A DNA stretch of 45,575 nucleotides from Dehalococcoidia bacterium (GTDB lineage Bacteria; Chloroflexota; Dehalococcoidia; Lucifugimonadales; Lucifugimonadaceae), in assembly GCA_030747175.1 (NCBI GenBank), contig JASLLE010000012.1:1-45575 (forward strand), written 5' to 3'. This document shows positions 18,132-27,483 of this stretch, one piece after another (position 1 is the stretch's first letter; each line of letters starts with the position of its first letter). Under the pieces are notes generated by a model. The model searched no databases and was not told the DNA's origin. It worked only from the letters and a program-made list of their open reading frames with translations. The translations under genes and the position numbers were made by a program.

Positions 18132-18194
18132 GCCCCCCCTCCCCTCCGCGGGAGAGGGCCGGGAGCCAGCCCTTCCACGGAAGGGTGAGGGGGG
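18132..18194 (-). repeat. Family A double-hairpin repeat
   Basis: CCCCTCCCCTCCGCGGGAGA with spacer GCCGGGAGCCAG, then CCCTTCC-ac-GGAAGGG and TGAGGGGGG. Same orientation as 17954. Confidence 0.75.
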
Positions 18195-18287
18195 CCGCCG
18201 ACAGGCGATCAAAACGAAAACGCGCATACAGCGCAATCAGTCCAACGGGCCGGGCAAGCCACGCCCCTACGACATAATTGAGGCCCA

Positions 18288-20000
18288 TCAAAACAGGAAA
18301 TACCGCTGCGCCATCGCCACTTCTGTCGCCGGCTCACAGGTCAGCAACTCACCATCAGCGCGCACCTCGTACGTCTCCGGGTCGACCTCCATCGCCGGGG
18401 TCAGATCGTTGTGGATCATGGACCTCTTACCGATGCCAGCGCGCGTGTTGCTCACCGGGACCAGTTCCCGTGCCAGGCCCAGGTCACCGGCCAGGTCGGA
18501 TTCCATCGCAGCCGCAGACACAAACGTCACAGAACTCGCCGTCATCGACGCACCGAAAGCGCCGAACATCGGCCGATAGTGGGACGGCTGCGGCGTGGGA
18601 ATCGACGAGTTCGGGTCACCCATGCGGGCGCCCGTAATCGTTCCGGACTTGAGCACCAGGTCGGGCTTCACGCCAAAGAACGCCGGGGACCACAAAACAA
18701 GGTCTGCCAGCTTGCCCGACTCAACAGACCCGACATGCTCGGACACGCCCTGGGCAATCGCCGGGTTAATTGTGTACTTGGCGATGTAGCGCTTCGCCCG
18801 AAAGTTGTCGTTTTCACCCGTCTCTTCCGGCAGCCTGCCCCGCTGCTGTTTCATCTTGTTCGCGGTCTGCCAGGTCCTGATGATCACTTCACCGACACGC
18901 CCCATCGCCTGGCTGTCTGATGCGATTATCGAGAACGCCCCGATATCGTGGAGGATGTCCTCTGCGGCCATCGTCTCCCGGCGAATACGGCTCTCGGCGA
19001 AGGCCACGTCCTCGGCCACCCGCCGGTCCAGGTGATGGCACACCATCAGCATGTCCAGGTGCTCATCCAGCGTGTTAACGGTGTACGGCCGGGTCGGGTT
19101 GGTGGACGATGGGATGACATTCGGCTCACCACACGCCCGGATGATGTCGGGCGCATGTCCGCCACCGGCGCCCTCGGTATGGAAGGCGTGAATCGTCCGG
19201 TCCTTGAAGGCGGCAAGCGTGTTCTCCACGAACCCGGACTCGTTCAGCGTGTCGGTGTGAATCAACACCTGCACGTCCATCCGATCGGCCACGCGCAGAC
19301 AGGTGTCGATCGCGGCGGGCGTCGTACCCCAGTCTTCGTGCAACTTCAGGCCGCACGCGCCGGCCCTAACCTGCTCCTCCAGCGCCACCGGGAGAGACGC
19401 GTTGCCCTTGCCGAAGAAGCCCAGGTTGACCGGCAACCCTTCGGCGGCCTGCAGCATCCGGCCGATGTGCCACGCGCCCGGCGTGGCGGTCGTGGCGTTG
19501 GTCCCCGTGGCGGGGCCGGTCCCTCCACCCATCATGGTCGTGATGCCAGAATAAAGTGCGTGATCCACCTGCTGAGGCGAGACGAAATGAATGTGGACAT
19601 CCAGTCCACCCGCCGTGACGATCTTCCCCTCGCCCGCTATGGCCTCGGTACCCGGCCCGATCACGATATCGACTCCCGGTTGCACATCCGGATTTCCGGC
19701 CTTGCCGATGGCAGCGATCCGTCCGTCCCTCAGTCCAATATCGGCTTTGACGACACCCCAGTGGTCCAGGATCAAGGCGTTGGTGATGACGGTGTCCATC
19801 GCCCCATCCTCACGCTTGGTCTGCGACTGTCCCATGCCGTCCCGGATCACCTTGCCGCCGCCGAACTTCACCTCCTCGCCGTAGGTAGTCAGGTCTTTTT
19901 CGACCTCTATGAACAGTTCCGTATCGGCCAGTCGAACCCGGTCGCCGACCGTGGGGCCGAACATCCCGGCGTAGGCTTGCCGGCTCATCTCAAACGGCAT
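18288..20000 (-). CDS. ureC: Urease alpha subunit
   Basis: 570 aa catalytic subunit with a dinuclear nickel site; hydrolyses urea to ammonia and carbamate. Visible ligands: H-x-H in GLDVHIHFV, carbamylated Lys219 and His221 in GLKLHEDWG, His in [10 protein letters not shown] and [14 protein letters not shown], the mobile flap Cys-His-His in MVCHHLD, and the Asp in [11 protein letters not shown]. Numbering runs two ahead of Klebsiella UreC. Length is typical of a three-subunit bacterial urease. It begins 3 nt after ureB. All catalytic residues are intact, so activity is expected if nickel insertion works. Confidence 0.98.
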   Translation of the reverse strand: MPFEMSRQAYAGMFGPTVGDRVRLADTELFIEVEKDLTTYGEEVKFGGGKVIRDGMGQSQTKREDGAMDTVITNALILDHWGVVKADIGLRDGRIAAIGKAGNPDVQPGVDIVIGPGTEAIAGEGKIVTAGGLDVHIHFVSPQQVDHALYSGITTMMGGGTGPATGTNATTATPGAWHIGRMLQAAEGLPVNLGFFGKGNASLPVALEEQVRAGACGLKLHEDWGTTPAAIDTCLRVADRMDVQVLIHTDTLNESGFVENTLAAFKDRTIHAFHTEGAGGGHAPDIIRACGEPNVIPSSTNPTRPYTVNTLDEHLDMLMVCHHLDRRVAEDVAFAESRIRRETMAAEDILHDIGAFSIIASDSQAMGRVGEVIIRTWQTANKMKQQRGRLPEETGENDNFRAKRYIAKYTINPAIAQGVSEHVGSVESGKLADLVLWSPAFFGVKPDLVLKSGTITGARMGDPNSSIPTPQPSHYRPMFGAFGASMTASSVTFVSAAAMESDLAGDLGLARELVPVSNTRAGIGKRSMIHNDLTPAMEVDPETYEVRADGELLTCEPATEVAMAQRYFLF

Positions 20001-20003
20001 GGC

Positions 20004-20342
20004 CTACGCCTTTCCGCTGTCGGACGCATCCAGATTGCCCATGACGACTCCGTTGAAGCCGAACACACGTCGCAGACCGACGTACGGGATCAGGGACACG
20101 GATCGAGACTGCCCCGGTTCGAACCGCACCGCGGTCCCGGCCGGGATGTCGAGCCGCATGCCACGCGCCAGCGCTCGATCGAAGCGCAGCCCGGAGTTGG
20201 TCTCGGCGAAGTGATAGTGACTGCCGACCTGCACCGGCCTGTCCCCCGTGTTGGCGACGTCCAGCGTGATGGCCTCCCGGCCCGTGTTCAGTGTGATGAC
20301 GCCATTCGGCGTGATGATTTCACCCGGGATTAACGCGCTCAT
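20004..20342 (-). CDS. ureB: Urease beta subunit
   Basis: 112 aa. [14 protein letters not shown] start, [19 protein letters not shown] core and a C-terminal [10 protein letters not shown], all standard for UreB. The ATG overlaps the ureA stop by 4 nt; ureC starts 3 nt after its stop. Structural subunit of the (ABC)3 trimer. Confidence 0.97.
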   Translation of the reverse strand: MSALIPGEIITPNGVITLNTGREAITLDVANTGDRPVQVGSHYHFAETNSGLRFDRALARGMRLDIPAGTAVRFEPGQSRSVSLIPYVGLRRVFGFNGVVMGNLDASDSGKA

Positions 20343-20659
20343 GCCGGCGCTCCAACGCCGCGTATCGGTTGATGCACCGTGACCAGTTTCGTGCCGTCCG
20401 GGAAGGTCGCCTCTACCTGCACGTCCTCGATCATCTCGGCGATCCCATCCATCACCTGCTCCCTCGTCAGAACAGACGCCCCGGCCGACATCAAATCTGC
20501 CACCGACCGCCCATCCCGCGCTCCCTCAACCACGAAGTCGGAGATCAGCGCCACCGCCTCCGGATAGTTAAGCTTCACGCCGCGTTCCAGGCGCCGTCGC
20601 GCCACCATGGCCGCCATCGAAATCAGCAGCTTGTCCTTCTCCCTGGGAGTCAGATCCAA
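20339..20659 (-). CDS. ureA: Urease gamma subunit
   Basis: 106 aa. [20 protein letters not shown] start and [20 protein letters not shown] core are diagnostic; the family is about 100 aa. TTG start with AGAGGTG about 8 nt upstream. 16 nt after ureD, 4-nt overlap with ureB, so D-A-B-C are one transcription unit. Confidence 0.97.
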   Translation of the reverse strand: MDLTPREKDKLLISMAAMVARRRLERGVKLNYPEAVALISDFVVEGARDGRSVADLMSAGASVLTREQVMDGIAEMIEDVQVEATFPDGTKLVTVHQPIRGVGAPA

Positions 20660-20675
20660 CTCGGCACCTCTTTGA

Positions 20676-21554
20676 CTAGATATTCCAGATAGCGGGAAGT
20701 CGTTCCACCAACCCGCAGGCTTGAGCCCGAAATCGCGCCCAGAACTCCCCGAACGCCCCGCGCACCTCAGACGGGTTCGCGCCGAGCCAACGGGCGATCA
20801 GCAGACCATCGAACGATGTCACACCGCAGCGGACGCCGCCGGGTATGGCGGCCTGGATATCGCGCGCCAGTTCCACATGATCAGCGGCGGCGTCCGCGGC
20901 GTAAACGAATGTCGCATAAGCGGGAGACCCGGCAAACCCCGCCGGCGAATCCAGGGTGCTGCTGACGCCACGTCCATCGGCATCGGAAAGATGCAGGGAA
21001 TCGACCCAGACAAGTCGACCTCCCACCCGGACACGCCACTCGTCGTGCAGCAATCCGTTCGTAAACCGCTCGCCGCACTCGACCCGCCCTAACGTCAGCA
21101 CCTCGCCCGCAAGCGCACGGGCGCCCGGCGAGACCTCGATGGTCGTTATCCGCTGGAATCGCGAGCCGTCAAAAACGATCGTCCCCTGCGGCAGAAACTC
21201 GATCACCGAACCCGGTTCCGCGGTCAGCGTCGTCTCCGCCCTCGCCTCGGGACCGGCTGACCGGTAGACCTTCTCCGCCGCCTGCCCGGTCACAAGCGCC
21301 GATGCCTCTTCGCCCGCCCTCACGTTCACTTCAAGCCGGTCGCCGCCGATCACGCCGCCGGAGGAGTTAACGAGAACGGCCGTCAGCGGATCGCCCGGCT
21401 CCGGGCGCGGAAACAACGCCCGAAGAGGCGTTCGCTGATACAGATCGGCGACGGCCGTGACTTCACGATCCGCAACAAACAACAGATCCAACCGGCCGTC
21501 CGTACGCGACGCTATGGAAGGCTTGTGTCCAGACCTCGTGACAGTCGATTCCAA
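20676..21554 (-). CDS. ureD: Urease accessory protein
   Basis: 292 aa scaffold that binds apo-urease and channels nickel from UreG/UreF. The conserved block [17 protein letters not shown] (near residues 62-78), [12 protein letters not shown] and [14 protein letters not shown] identify UreD/UreH. TTG start at 21554; GAGG lies about 9 nt upstream. First gene of the urease unit, divergent from the serine hydrolase at 21691. The 136-bp gap between them should hold the urease promoter, although I see no clear consensus there. Confidence 0.93.
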   Translation of the reverse strand: MESTVTRSGHKPSIASRTDGRLDLLFVADREVTAVADLYQRTPLRALFPRPEPGDPLTAVLVNSSGGVIGGDRLEVNVRAGEEASALVTGQAAEKVYRSAGPEARAETTLTAEPGSVIEFLPQGTIVFDGSRFQRITTIEVSPGARALAGEVLTLGRVECGERFTNGLLHDEWRVRVGGRLVWVDSLHLSDADGRGVSSTLDSPAGFAGSPAYATFVYAADAAADHVELARDIQAAIPGGVRCGVTSFDGLLIARWLGANPSEVRGAFGEFWARFRAQACGLVERLPAIWNI

Positions 21555-21690
21555 CAGTGCCTGCCTCTACGTTCCCGCTGAGACCGCCGATGTTCAGGTC
21601 TTCGCCCGCCCCGGTCAACCGGCCATCGCACACGCCGCTCAACAATCGGCGATAATCCCGGCATCCAACCAGCCCAGACGGAGATCCCGA

Positions 21691-22812
21691 ATGAGCACCT
21701 CCTCAACTTCCACGATCGGCTACACCCCGCCAAAGGGCGAATGGGAACGTCGAGAACCGGACACACTCGGCTTCGACCCGGCCGCGCTATCCGAGGCGCT
21801 CAAGTTCGCCGAAGCCACGGAGATCGAATGGCCGCGGGATCTCCACGACCACGCGCCGCAGGGCGTGAAACACCCGAACGACCGAGCGCTCGGGCCGCTC
21901 AAGGAGCGCTCCACCCCGGCGGGGCTCGTTATCCGTGATGGCTACATCGTCGGCGAGTACGGCGACCCGTCCAGCGTCGAGGTGACGTTCAGTTGCACCA
22001 AGAGCTACATCGCAACTCTCACCGGACTGGCGCTGGATCGCGGCCTGATCCGGGGCATGGATGACCGCGTGGCGGACTACGTCGATGACGGCGGTTACGA
22101 TTCCGATCACAACTCAAAAATCACCTGGCGCCACAGCCTCCAGCAGACCAACGAGTGGCAGGGCGAGCTGTTCGGACTGCCCGACAACATCGACCGCGGC
22201 AGGGTGATAAGCACCGGCGCGCCTATGGACGCCGGACACGACGACACCGATCTCCCGCATCAAGAACCGGGCACCTACTGGGAGTACAACGATGTCCGGG
22301 TGAATAGAACCGCTCTGTCGCTCCTGCGCCTGTACGGCGAGACGCTTCCGAGCGTGCTCAAAGCCAGCGTCATGGACCCCATCGGCGCATCCGAAGGCTG
22401 GGCATGGCACGGATACAGCACATCGCAGGTCGAGCTAAACGGAGAACAGGTGGAGTCGGTTTCCGGCGGCGCCCATTGGGGCGGCGGCCTGTGGATCGAT
22501 ACCTACGATCACGCACGATTTGGACTGCTCTACCTGCGACGCGGCCGCTGGGGAGATAACCAGATCATCTCCGAGTCATGGGTCGACGCCATGACGGAGC
22601 CGTGCGACATCAAGCCCGAGTACGGCTACCTCTGGTGGCTGAACCACGAGGGATCCATCTCCGACATCGGTTCGCCGAAGAGCTTTGCGGCGCGCGGCGC
22701 GGGCGGAAACGTTGTGTACGTGGAACCGGAACGAAACATCGTGATAGTGGTCCGCTGGTGCAACGACACGAAGGCGGTCATCGACAGAATTCTCGGGACG
22801 CTGAAGGAGTGA
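21691..22812 (+). CDS. Beta-lactamase-fold serine hydrolase
   Basis: 373 aa. The ATG at 21691 has GGAG 7 nt upstream. A longer in-frame extension to 21457 would overlap ureD and is rejected. Class C/penicillin-binding-protein fold: Ser-x-x-Lys is SCTKSYIATL, followed by ALDRGLIRGMDDRVADYV, and the Tyr motif is WEYNDVRVN (usually Y-x-N). GGAHWGGGLWID corresponds to the C-terminal helix region, and RGAGGNVVYVEPE is close to the K/H-S/T-G strand position. No signal peptide. Probably an esterase or amidase rather than a lactamase. Confidence 0.85.
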   Translation: MSTSSTSTIGYTPPKGEWERREPDTLGFDPAALSEALKFAEATEIEWPRDLHDHAPQGVKHPNDRALGPLKERSTPAGLVIRDGYIVGEYGDPSSVEVTFSCTKSYIATLTGLALDRGLIRGMDDRVADYVDDGGYDSDHNSKITWRHSLQQTNEWQGELFGLPDNIDRGRVISTGAPMDAGHDDTDLPHQEPGTYWEYNDVRVNRTALSLLRLYGETLPSVLKASVMDPIGASEGWAWHGYSTSQVELNGEQVESVSGGAHWGGGLWIDTYDHARFGLLYLRRGRWGDNQIISESWVDAMTEPCDIKPEYGYLWWLNHEGSISDIGSPKSFAARGAGGNVVYVEPERNIVIVVRWCNDTKAVIDRILGTLKE

Positions 22813-22859
22813 ATTCGGCTCAAATGTGCAAGTTGAATCAACTTCTCCCCCACCCCGAT

Positions 22860-22878
22860 CCTCTCCCGCTGGGAGAGG
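22860..22878 (+). repeat. Family A half-element
   Basis: CCTCTCCC-gct-GGGAGAGG perfect 8-bp hairpin preceded by CCCCCACCCCGAT. Lies 48 nt after the serine hydrolase stop. Confidence 0.7.
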
Positions 22879-22928
22879 GGATACGTAGATCAATCTCAAG
22901 GTTTTTGAGTTACCGAGCACATTGAATT

Positions 22929-22965
22929 GTCATTCTGAGTCGAAGCGAAGAATCTCCCGGCTGGC
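22929..22965 (+). repeat. Family D repeat (CATTCTGAGTCGAAGCG), copy 1
   Basis: GTCATTCTGAGTCGAAGCGA followed by AGAATCTCCCGGCTGG. The inverted relative at 40572-40610 reads, on the minus strand, GTCATCCTGAGTCCGCGGGC then GAAGGATCTCCCGGCCAG. Confidence 0.7.
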
Positions 22966-23095
22966 GTTGCATCACGTCGTCATCGCAGGACATCACCCTC
23001 ACCCCAGCCCCTCCCGTCAAGAGACAGGGAGCACATGTGACCACCATTGGCGGAGTTAGTTGAAAATGACCGGGTTTCTGGATAACCCTTTGTCC

Positions 23096-23158
23096 TCCCT
23101 CACCCTTCCGATCTGCGGAAGGGCAGGCTCCCAGACCCTCTCCCGACGGGAGAGGGGG
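23096..23158 (+). repeat. Family A double-hairpin repeat (near-identical to 17954)
   Basis: CCTCACCCTTCCG-atctg-CGGAAGGG, spacer CAGGCTCCCAGA, CCCTCTCCCga / GGGAGAGGG. Inverted relative to the copy between ureC and ureE. Ends 16 nt before the SMP-30 gene start. Confidence 0.85.
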
Positions 23159-23174
23159 TCACAGAAAGCCCCTA

Positions 23175-24080
23175 ATGCCTGACTACAACATCGAGATGCT
23201 CGCAGCAGAGAGCGCCCTGGTTGGTGAAGGCCCTTGCTGGGACCCGCACCTCGGCGTCCTGTACTGGACCGATATCCGCACAGGACGTGTCTTCAAGTAC
23301 GACCCCGAGACCGATGAAAACGACCTGATCCACCACGGCAAGTACGTCGGCGGCATCGCGCTCAACAAGCAGGGCGGGCTGGTGTTCGGCACCTGGGAGG
23401 GTGTCATGCTGTGGCGCTCTGACGATGACTTCCAGTGGCTGCATCACGGAGCCACCTACCAGTTCAACGACTGCTTTGCGGGACCACGGGGCGAGTTCTA
23501 CGGCGGCAGCTATTTCGATGGCGCTGCCCCGGGCTCCCTGTACCGGTTCGAGCCTGATGGCCGCGTGGAAACCATCGCCGAGAACGTCGGCATCTCCAAC
23601 GGCATGGGCTTCTCGTCGGACCAGCGCACCTTCTATCACACCGACTCGCCGCTTCGGACCATCTTCGCTTACGACCACAATCCGGAAACCGGCACCCTCA
23701 CCAACAGGCGTGAGTATGTGAAATTGACCTCGGCCGACGGCATACCGGACGGCATGACTGTCGATGCCCAGGATCACGTCTGGTCCGCAAACTGGGGCGG
23801 TAGCTGCGTCATCAGGTTCGATCCCGACGGAAAAGAAGAACGCCGGATCAGCTTCCCGGCCACCCAGACCTCCGCGCCCATGTTCGGGGGCAATGGCTTT
23901 GGCGATCTCTACGTGACGACGGCTTACAACGGCACCGGCCAGCCCCCCAGCGGCCAGGAACCCGATGGCTACGACTTCAACGCTCATCGGGGCGGCGAGC
24001 TGTACCGGGTTCACCTCGGCGACCGCGGCATACACGGCAAGGCGGAATTCGAGGCCGACTTCAAGTGGGCGGACAGGTAG
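23175..24080 (+). CDS. SMP-30/gluconolactonase/LRE family protein
   Basis: 301 aa six-bladed beta-propeller lactonase. Metal ligands of the family are in place: Glu18 in ALVGEGPCWD, Asn98 in YQFNDC, Asn142 in GISNGMGFS and Asp192 in GIPDGMTVD. These bind the divalent metal used to open sugar lactones. It is followed after 4 nt by a flavin monooxygenase and then two aldo/keto reductases, suggesting a catabolic route that makes and opens a lactone. No signal peptide. Weak ribosome site (AGAAAG). Confidence 0.9.
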   Translation: MPDYNIEMLAAESALVGEGPCWDPHLGVLYWTDIRTGRVFKYDPETDENDLIHHGKYVGGIALNKQGGLVFGTWEGVMLWRSDDDFQWLHHGATYQFNDCFAGPRGEFYGGSYFDGAAPGSLYRFEPDGRVETIAENVGISNGMGFSSDQRTFYHTDSPLRTIFAYDHNPETGTLTNRREYVKLTSADGIPDGMTVDAQDHVWSANWGGSCVIRFDPDGKEERRISFPATQTSAPMFGGNGFGDLYVTTAYNGTGQPPSGQEPDGYDFNAHRGGELYRVHLGDRGIHGKAEFEADFKWADR

Positions 24081-24084
24081 AAAA

Positions 24085-25017
24085 ATGGAATACGGCGTAC
24101 ACCTGCCTCTGATCAGCTTCTCCGGCGAGTCTCGAACTCTTGAAGACCTGCGCGTATACACGTCAGATGCCCGCGACCTCGGATACTCGTACCTGTGCGC
24201 CAACGACCACCTGCTGTTCAGCCGGCCCTGGCTCGACGGCCCGACCGCGCTATCCGCCGTTCTGGATGTCTCAGGCGAAATGCGACTGGCAACCACCATC
24301 GCTCTGCCCGTCCTGCGCGGCCCCGTCGCCACGGCAAAAGCACTCGGCGCGATCGACCTGCTCTCGGGCGGACGCATGACGGTGGGTGTCGGGCCCGGTT
24401 CCTCCGAGGCGGACTACAGGGTTGCCGGGCTGGATTTCTCGGAGCGCTGGAAGCGTTTTGACGAATCCATCGCGGTGCTTCGTGCGATGTGGCGCGGTCA
24501 ATCGTTTGACGGGACTTTTTACCCGATCGGTGACGCATCGCTGCTGCCGCGACCCGCGCAAAAAGACGGCCCACCGATCTGGGTAGCAAGCTGGGGGTCA
24601 GAAGCGGGGCTCAGGCGAACGGCGCGACTCGGCGACGGCTGGCTGGCGTCCGGGTACAACACGACACCCGAAATATTCCCGCAGGCTCTCGCATACCTGG
24701 GTGAACAACTTGCGTCACGAGGCAAAGACCCCGGGACCTTTCCAAACGGCATCGCCACCCTGTGGATGTCTGTCACCGAGGACAGGGCCGAGGCGACGAG
24801 GGTTATCGAAGACGTGGTGTCGAAGATGCTCAACCGGCCGGCCGATCAGATCGCGGGGTTGTTGCCTGTCGGGTCCGCCGAGGAGTGCGCTGTACTGATG
24901 TCCCGATATGCGGCGGTTGGAGCAGAGCGTGTATTCGTGTGGCCGGTCGCGGACGATCGCGAGCAGATCGAGCGATTCATGGAGCGCGTAGTTCCGCTGG
25001 TAACCGATAACTCGTAG
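24085..25017 (+). CDS. LLM-class flavin-dependent oxidoreductase
   Basis: 310 aa luciferase-like TIM barrel. The ATG at 24085, 4 nt after the SMP-30 stop and behind AGGTAG, is preferred over an extension inside the SMP-30 gene. Features: EYGVHLPLISF start, ANDHLLFSRPW, RLATTIALPVLRGPVATAK, GGRMTVGVGPGSSEADY, FEE-like GLDFSERWKRFDESI and PIWVASWGSEAGLRRTARLGDGW. Uses reduced FMN or F420 for monooxygenation or dehydrogenation. This family is greatly expanded in SAR202-type Chloroflexota. A second member begins at 45214. Confidence 0.9.
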   Translation: MEYGVHLPLISFSGESRTLEDLRVYTSDARDLGYSYLCANDHLLFSRPWLDGPTALSAVLDVSGEMRLATTIALPVLRGPVATAKALGAIDLLSGGRMTVGVGPGSSEADYRVAGLDFSERWKRFDESIAVLRAMWRGQSFDGTFYPIGDASLLPRPAQKDGPPIWVASWGSEAGLRRTARLGDGWLASGYNTTPEIFPQALAYLGEQLASRGKDPGTFPNGIATLWMSVTEDRAEATRVIEDVVSKMLNRPADQIAGLLPVGSAEECAVLMSRYAAVGAERVFVWPVADDREQIERFMERVVPLVTDNS

Positions 25018-25040
25018 TCCGGTCTTCGAAAGGTCAGTTA

Positions 25041-26018
25041 TTGGAATACGTCAGCTTCGGCAAGGCCGGGGTGAAGGTTTCACGCCTGGCGCTGGGATTG
25101 GCGTTTCGCCGCCAGCCCGACGCGGATACAGCCGAGCGGACTATCGAGCGAGCCATCGATCACGGCATCAATTTTCTTGATTGCGCGAACGCGTACGGCC
25201 TTAATAACGACGGCTCGGCTCCAGGCAGTTCGGAAGGGGTGCTCGGCCGTGTCCTGAAACGGCATCGCGACGACCTGTTCATCTCCTCCAAGGTGTACGC
25301 GTCCATCGGCGACGGATCTAACGATGGCGGTTCGTCTCGCTATCACATCATGCGTGAGATAGACCGCACGCTGGCCCGGCTCGACACCGACTACATCGAC
25401 CTCTACCTCCTCCACGACTACGACCACAACACGCCCGTCGACGAAACGCTGAGGGTGATGGACGACCTCGTCACGGCTGGAAAGATCCGTTACGTCGGCG
25501 TCTCCAACCATCGCGCATGGCAGGTGATCAAGGCGTTGTGGACGCAGGACAAACTCGGGCTTGATCCCCTCATCTGCGTCCAGGAGCCGTACAACCTGCT
25601 AAACCGGGATGTGGAGATGGAGATGCTGCCGGCCATACGCTCCCACGGACTCGGCCTGATGACCTACAGCCCGCTCGCTGTCGGCTTGCTCTCCGGCGCA
25701 TACGTACCCGGCGAAGCGCCGCCAGCCGGGTCGCTTTACGCCACCGCCCGGGCGCATCTGTACGAACGTGAGATGAACGCAAACGCCCGCAACATCCTGG
25801 ACGCGCTGCATGAGGTGGCCGCGTCCCACGGCAAGACCGTCGCGCAGGCCGCCATCAACTGGGTGCTCTCGCATCCCGAAGTCAGCGCTGCGATTACCGG
25901 CGGCGACACGCCGGAGCACATGGACGACAACATCGGAGCGATCGGCTGGTCGATCACCGGCGAAGAACGGGAGCGACTCGACAAGGTTTCATACGGCCAG
26001 CGCCGGGTGCTCCGGTAG
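25041..26018 (+). CDS. Aldo/keto reductase, tandem copy 1
   Basis: 325 aa NADPH-dependent TIM-barrel reductase. TTG start with AAAGGTCAG upstream. Catalytic tetrad visible: Asp47 and Tyr52 (NFLDCANAYG), Lys84 (ISSKVY), His125 (YLLHDYD). The nucleotide-binding C-terminus has NWVLSHPEVSAAITGG. About 75% identical, without gaps, to the next gene by my residue count: a clear tandem duplication. Similar to the voltage-gated-channel beta-subunit-like AKR branch that reduces aldehydes and keto sugars. Confidence 0.93.
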   Translation: MEYVSFGKAGVKVSRLALGLAFRRQPDADTAERTIERAIDHGINFLDCANAYGLNNDGSAPGSSEGVLGRVLKRHRDDLFISSKVYASIGDGSNDGGSSRYHIMREIDRTLARLDTDYIDLYLLHDYDHNTPVDETLRVMDDLVTAGKIRYVGVSNHRAWQVIKALWTQDKLGLDPLICVQEPYNLLNRDVEMEMLPAIRSHGLGLMTYSPLAVGLLSGAYVPGEAPPAGSLYATARAHLYEREMNANARNILDALHEVAASHGKTVAQAAINWVLSHPEVSAAITGGDTPEHMDDNIGAIGWSITGEERERLDKVSYGQRRVLR

Positions 26019-26094
26019 GGTGACGACGGGTTCACATCTCGTTACCCTCTCCACCTGGATTCAGCGCTAACTTCAGGGAGCCAACGCCGCACCG

Positions 26095-27072
26095 ATGGAA
26101 TACGTCAATTTCGGAAAAGCCGGGGTCAAGGTGTCACGCCTGGCGCTCGGACTCGGGTTTAGAGGCCAGTCGGACGCCGACGAGGGCGAACGCGCCATCG
26201 AGCGGGCTATCGAACTCGGCATCAACTTCATCGATTGCGCCAACGTCTACGGGCTGGAAGATGACCGAGCCAACGCCGGCACGTCCGAGCAGATTCTCGG
26301 TCGCGTCCTGAAGCGGCACCGGGACGACCTGTTCATCTCGTCCAAAGTGTTCAGCCCCATCGGCGCTGGTCCCAACGACAGCGGCGCATCCCGCTATCAC
26401 ATCATGCGTGAGATCGACCGCACGTTGGGGCGGCTGGACACGGATCACATCGACGTCTACATCCTTCATGGGTACGACGACCACACCCCGCTCGACGAGA
26501 CGCTGCGTGCGCTGGACGACCTCGTCACCGCCGGAAAGACCCGGTACGTCGGCGTCTCAAACTACCGCGCGTGGCAGGTCGTGAAATCCCTGTGGACACA
26601 GGACGCAAACGGACTCGATCCCCTCATCTGCATCCAGAACCCGTACAACCTGCTCAACCGCGATCTCGAGCTGGAGATGTTCCCGGCAGTCCGATCGCAC
26701 GGATTTGGCGTCATGACCTACAGCCCGCTCGCCGTAGGACTGCTCTCTGGCGCCTACGTCCCCGGCGAGGCGGCCCCGGCCGGTTCCCTCTACGCAACGG
26801 TCCGTGCAAACCAGTTCGGAGACCACATGGACGCCACAACACGAGCCGTCCTGGATCAACTCCATGACATCGCCGGCGTCCACGGCAAAACCGTCGCCCA
26901 GACCGCGGTGAACTGGGTGCTGTCGCATCCGGAAGTAAGTGTCGCCATCACCGGCGGCGATACCGCCGAGCACATGGACGACAACATAGGCGCAGTCGGC
27001 TGGTCGATCACCGACGACGAACGGCAGCGGCTGGACGAGGTATCGGCGGGCGGCAGGCGCGTGCTGGATTAG
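26095..27072 (+). CDS. Aldo/keto reductase, tandem copy 2
   Basis: 325 aa paralog of the preceding gene. The same tetrad at the same positions: Asp47, Tyr52, Lys84, His125 (YILHGYD). ATG start; CAGGGAG lies about 14 nt upstream. The main differences cluster in the loop at 53-67 and at 238-255, which line the substrate pocket in this family, so substrate range may have split after duplication. 76-nt gap from copy 1. Ends 7 nt from the convergent cupredoxin gene. Confidence 0.93.
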   Translation: MEYVNFGKAGVKVSRLALGLGFRGQSDADEGERAIERAIELGINFIDCANVYGLEDDRANAGTSEQILGRVLKRHRDDLFISSKVFSPIGAGPNDSGASRYHIMREIDRTLGRLDTDHIDVYILHGYDDHTPLDETLRALDDLVTAGKTRYVGVSNYRAWQVVKSLWTQDANGLDPLICIQNPYNLLNRDLELEMFPAVRSHGFGVMTYSPLAVGLLSGAYVPGEAAPAGSLYATVRANQFGDHMDATTRAVLDQLHDIAGVHGKTVAQTAVNWVLSHPEVSVAITGGDTAEHMDDNIGAVGWSITDDERQRLDEVSAGGRRVLD

Positions 27073-27078
27073 CCCCGT

Positions 27079-27483
27079 TTACCGGTCCTCGACCGTGATC
27101 AGCGCTTTCATCCCGAGCGCGTAGTGATCCATGACCGTACCGTCCGCGCGACGCTCGACGATCGTGCAGATCAGCTCGTACATGCCGGGATTGAGCTGCG
27201 CCGAAAAAGACGCCGTTTCGCCCGCGCCAATATCCTCGATTTCCACGATCTCGTACTCCTGGTAATCACCAACCTGTCGATACAACTCCAACTCGTGGGT
27301 GAGTTGGCCGGAGTTGTGCACATCGAAAGTGAACCGTCCCGGGTTCAAAGGACCCGGCTCCGGGTTGACGAACCATTCGCCGACCTCGATCTGTAACCGG
27401 TCATCCCCATCAGATGAACCACATCCGGACATGAGCAGCATGACGGCCATGAGGAGGCCGCTCGCGTACGTCCATCTGGTCAA
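27079..27483 (-). CDS. Cupredoxin-like lipoprotein
   Basis: 134 aa. Signal peptide with lipobox LMSGC (lipid Cys21), then a single beta-sandwich. Candidate type-1 copper ligands: His63 (QLTHELEL), Cys106 (YELICTIVE), His120 (MDHYALG) and Met125 (LGMKALITV). The Cys-His loop is longer than in plastocyanin. The TTG start overlaps the stop of the upstream iron-binding protein by 4 nt (TTGA), so the two are translationally coupled. Probably an extracytoplasmic electron carrier or copper binder acting with that protein. Confidence 0.8.
   Translation of the reverse strand: MTRWTYASGLLMAVMLLMSGCGSSDGDDRLQIEVGEWFVNPEPGPLNPGRFTFDVHNSGQLTHELELYRQVGDYQEYEIVEIEDIGAGETASFSAQLNPGMYELICTIVERRADGTVMDHYALGMKALITVEDR

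Larger units (their letters stand above)
17930..18287. other. Repeat-filled gap between ureC and ureE
   Basis: No gene seen. It contains two family A double-hairpin elements (17954-18016 and 18132-18194), a GTTCGACAGGCTCAGTACAGG repeat near 18070, and a GGCCGGGCAAGCCACGCCCC repeat near 18248. The accessory genes ureEFG must be reached either by read-through of these hairpins or from a promoter within the gap; no clear promoter is visible. Confidence 0.7.
22813..23174. other. Repeat-filled intergenic region
   Basis: No gene seen. Holds four repeat units described separately: a CCTCTCCC hairpin at 22860-22878, the GTCATTCTGAGTCGAAGCGA element at 22929, a degenerate CCTCACCCCAGCCCCTCCCG unit at 22994-23036, and a full family A element at 23096-23158. 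Both flanking genes are on the plus strand. Confidence 0.7.

Noticed and set aside
18948-20333. 461-codon plus-strand open frame across ureC/ureB
   Set aside because: Antisense to a urease gene with all catalytic residues; Arg/His/Gly-rich translation without a recognisable fold. Open frames opposite GC-rich genes are common.
21457-21690. N-terminal extension of the serine hydrolase
   Set aside because: It would overlap ureD, has no homology, and the ATG at 21691 has a good ribosome site.
23172-24377. 401-codon minus-strand open frame across SMP-30 and the flavin monooxygenase
   Set aside because: Antisense to two conserved enzymes and spans their junction; no homology that I recognise.
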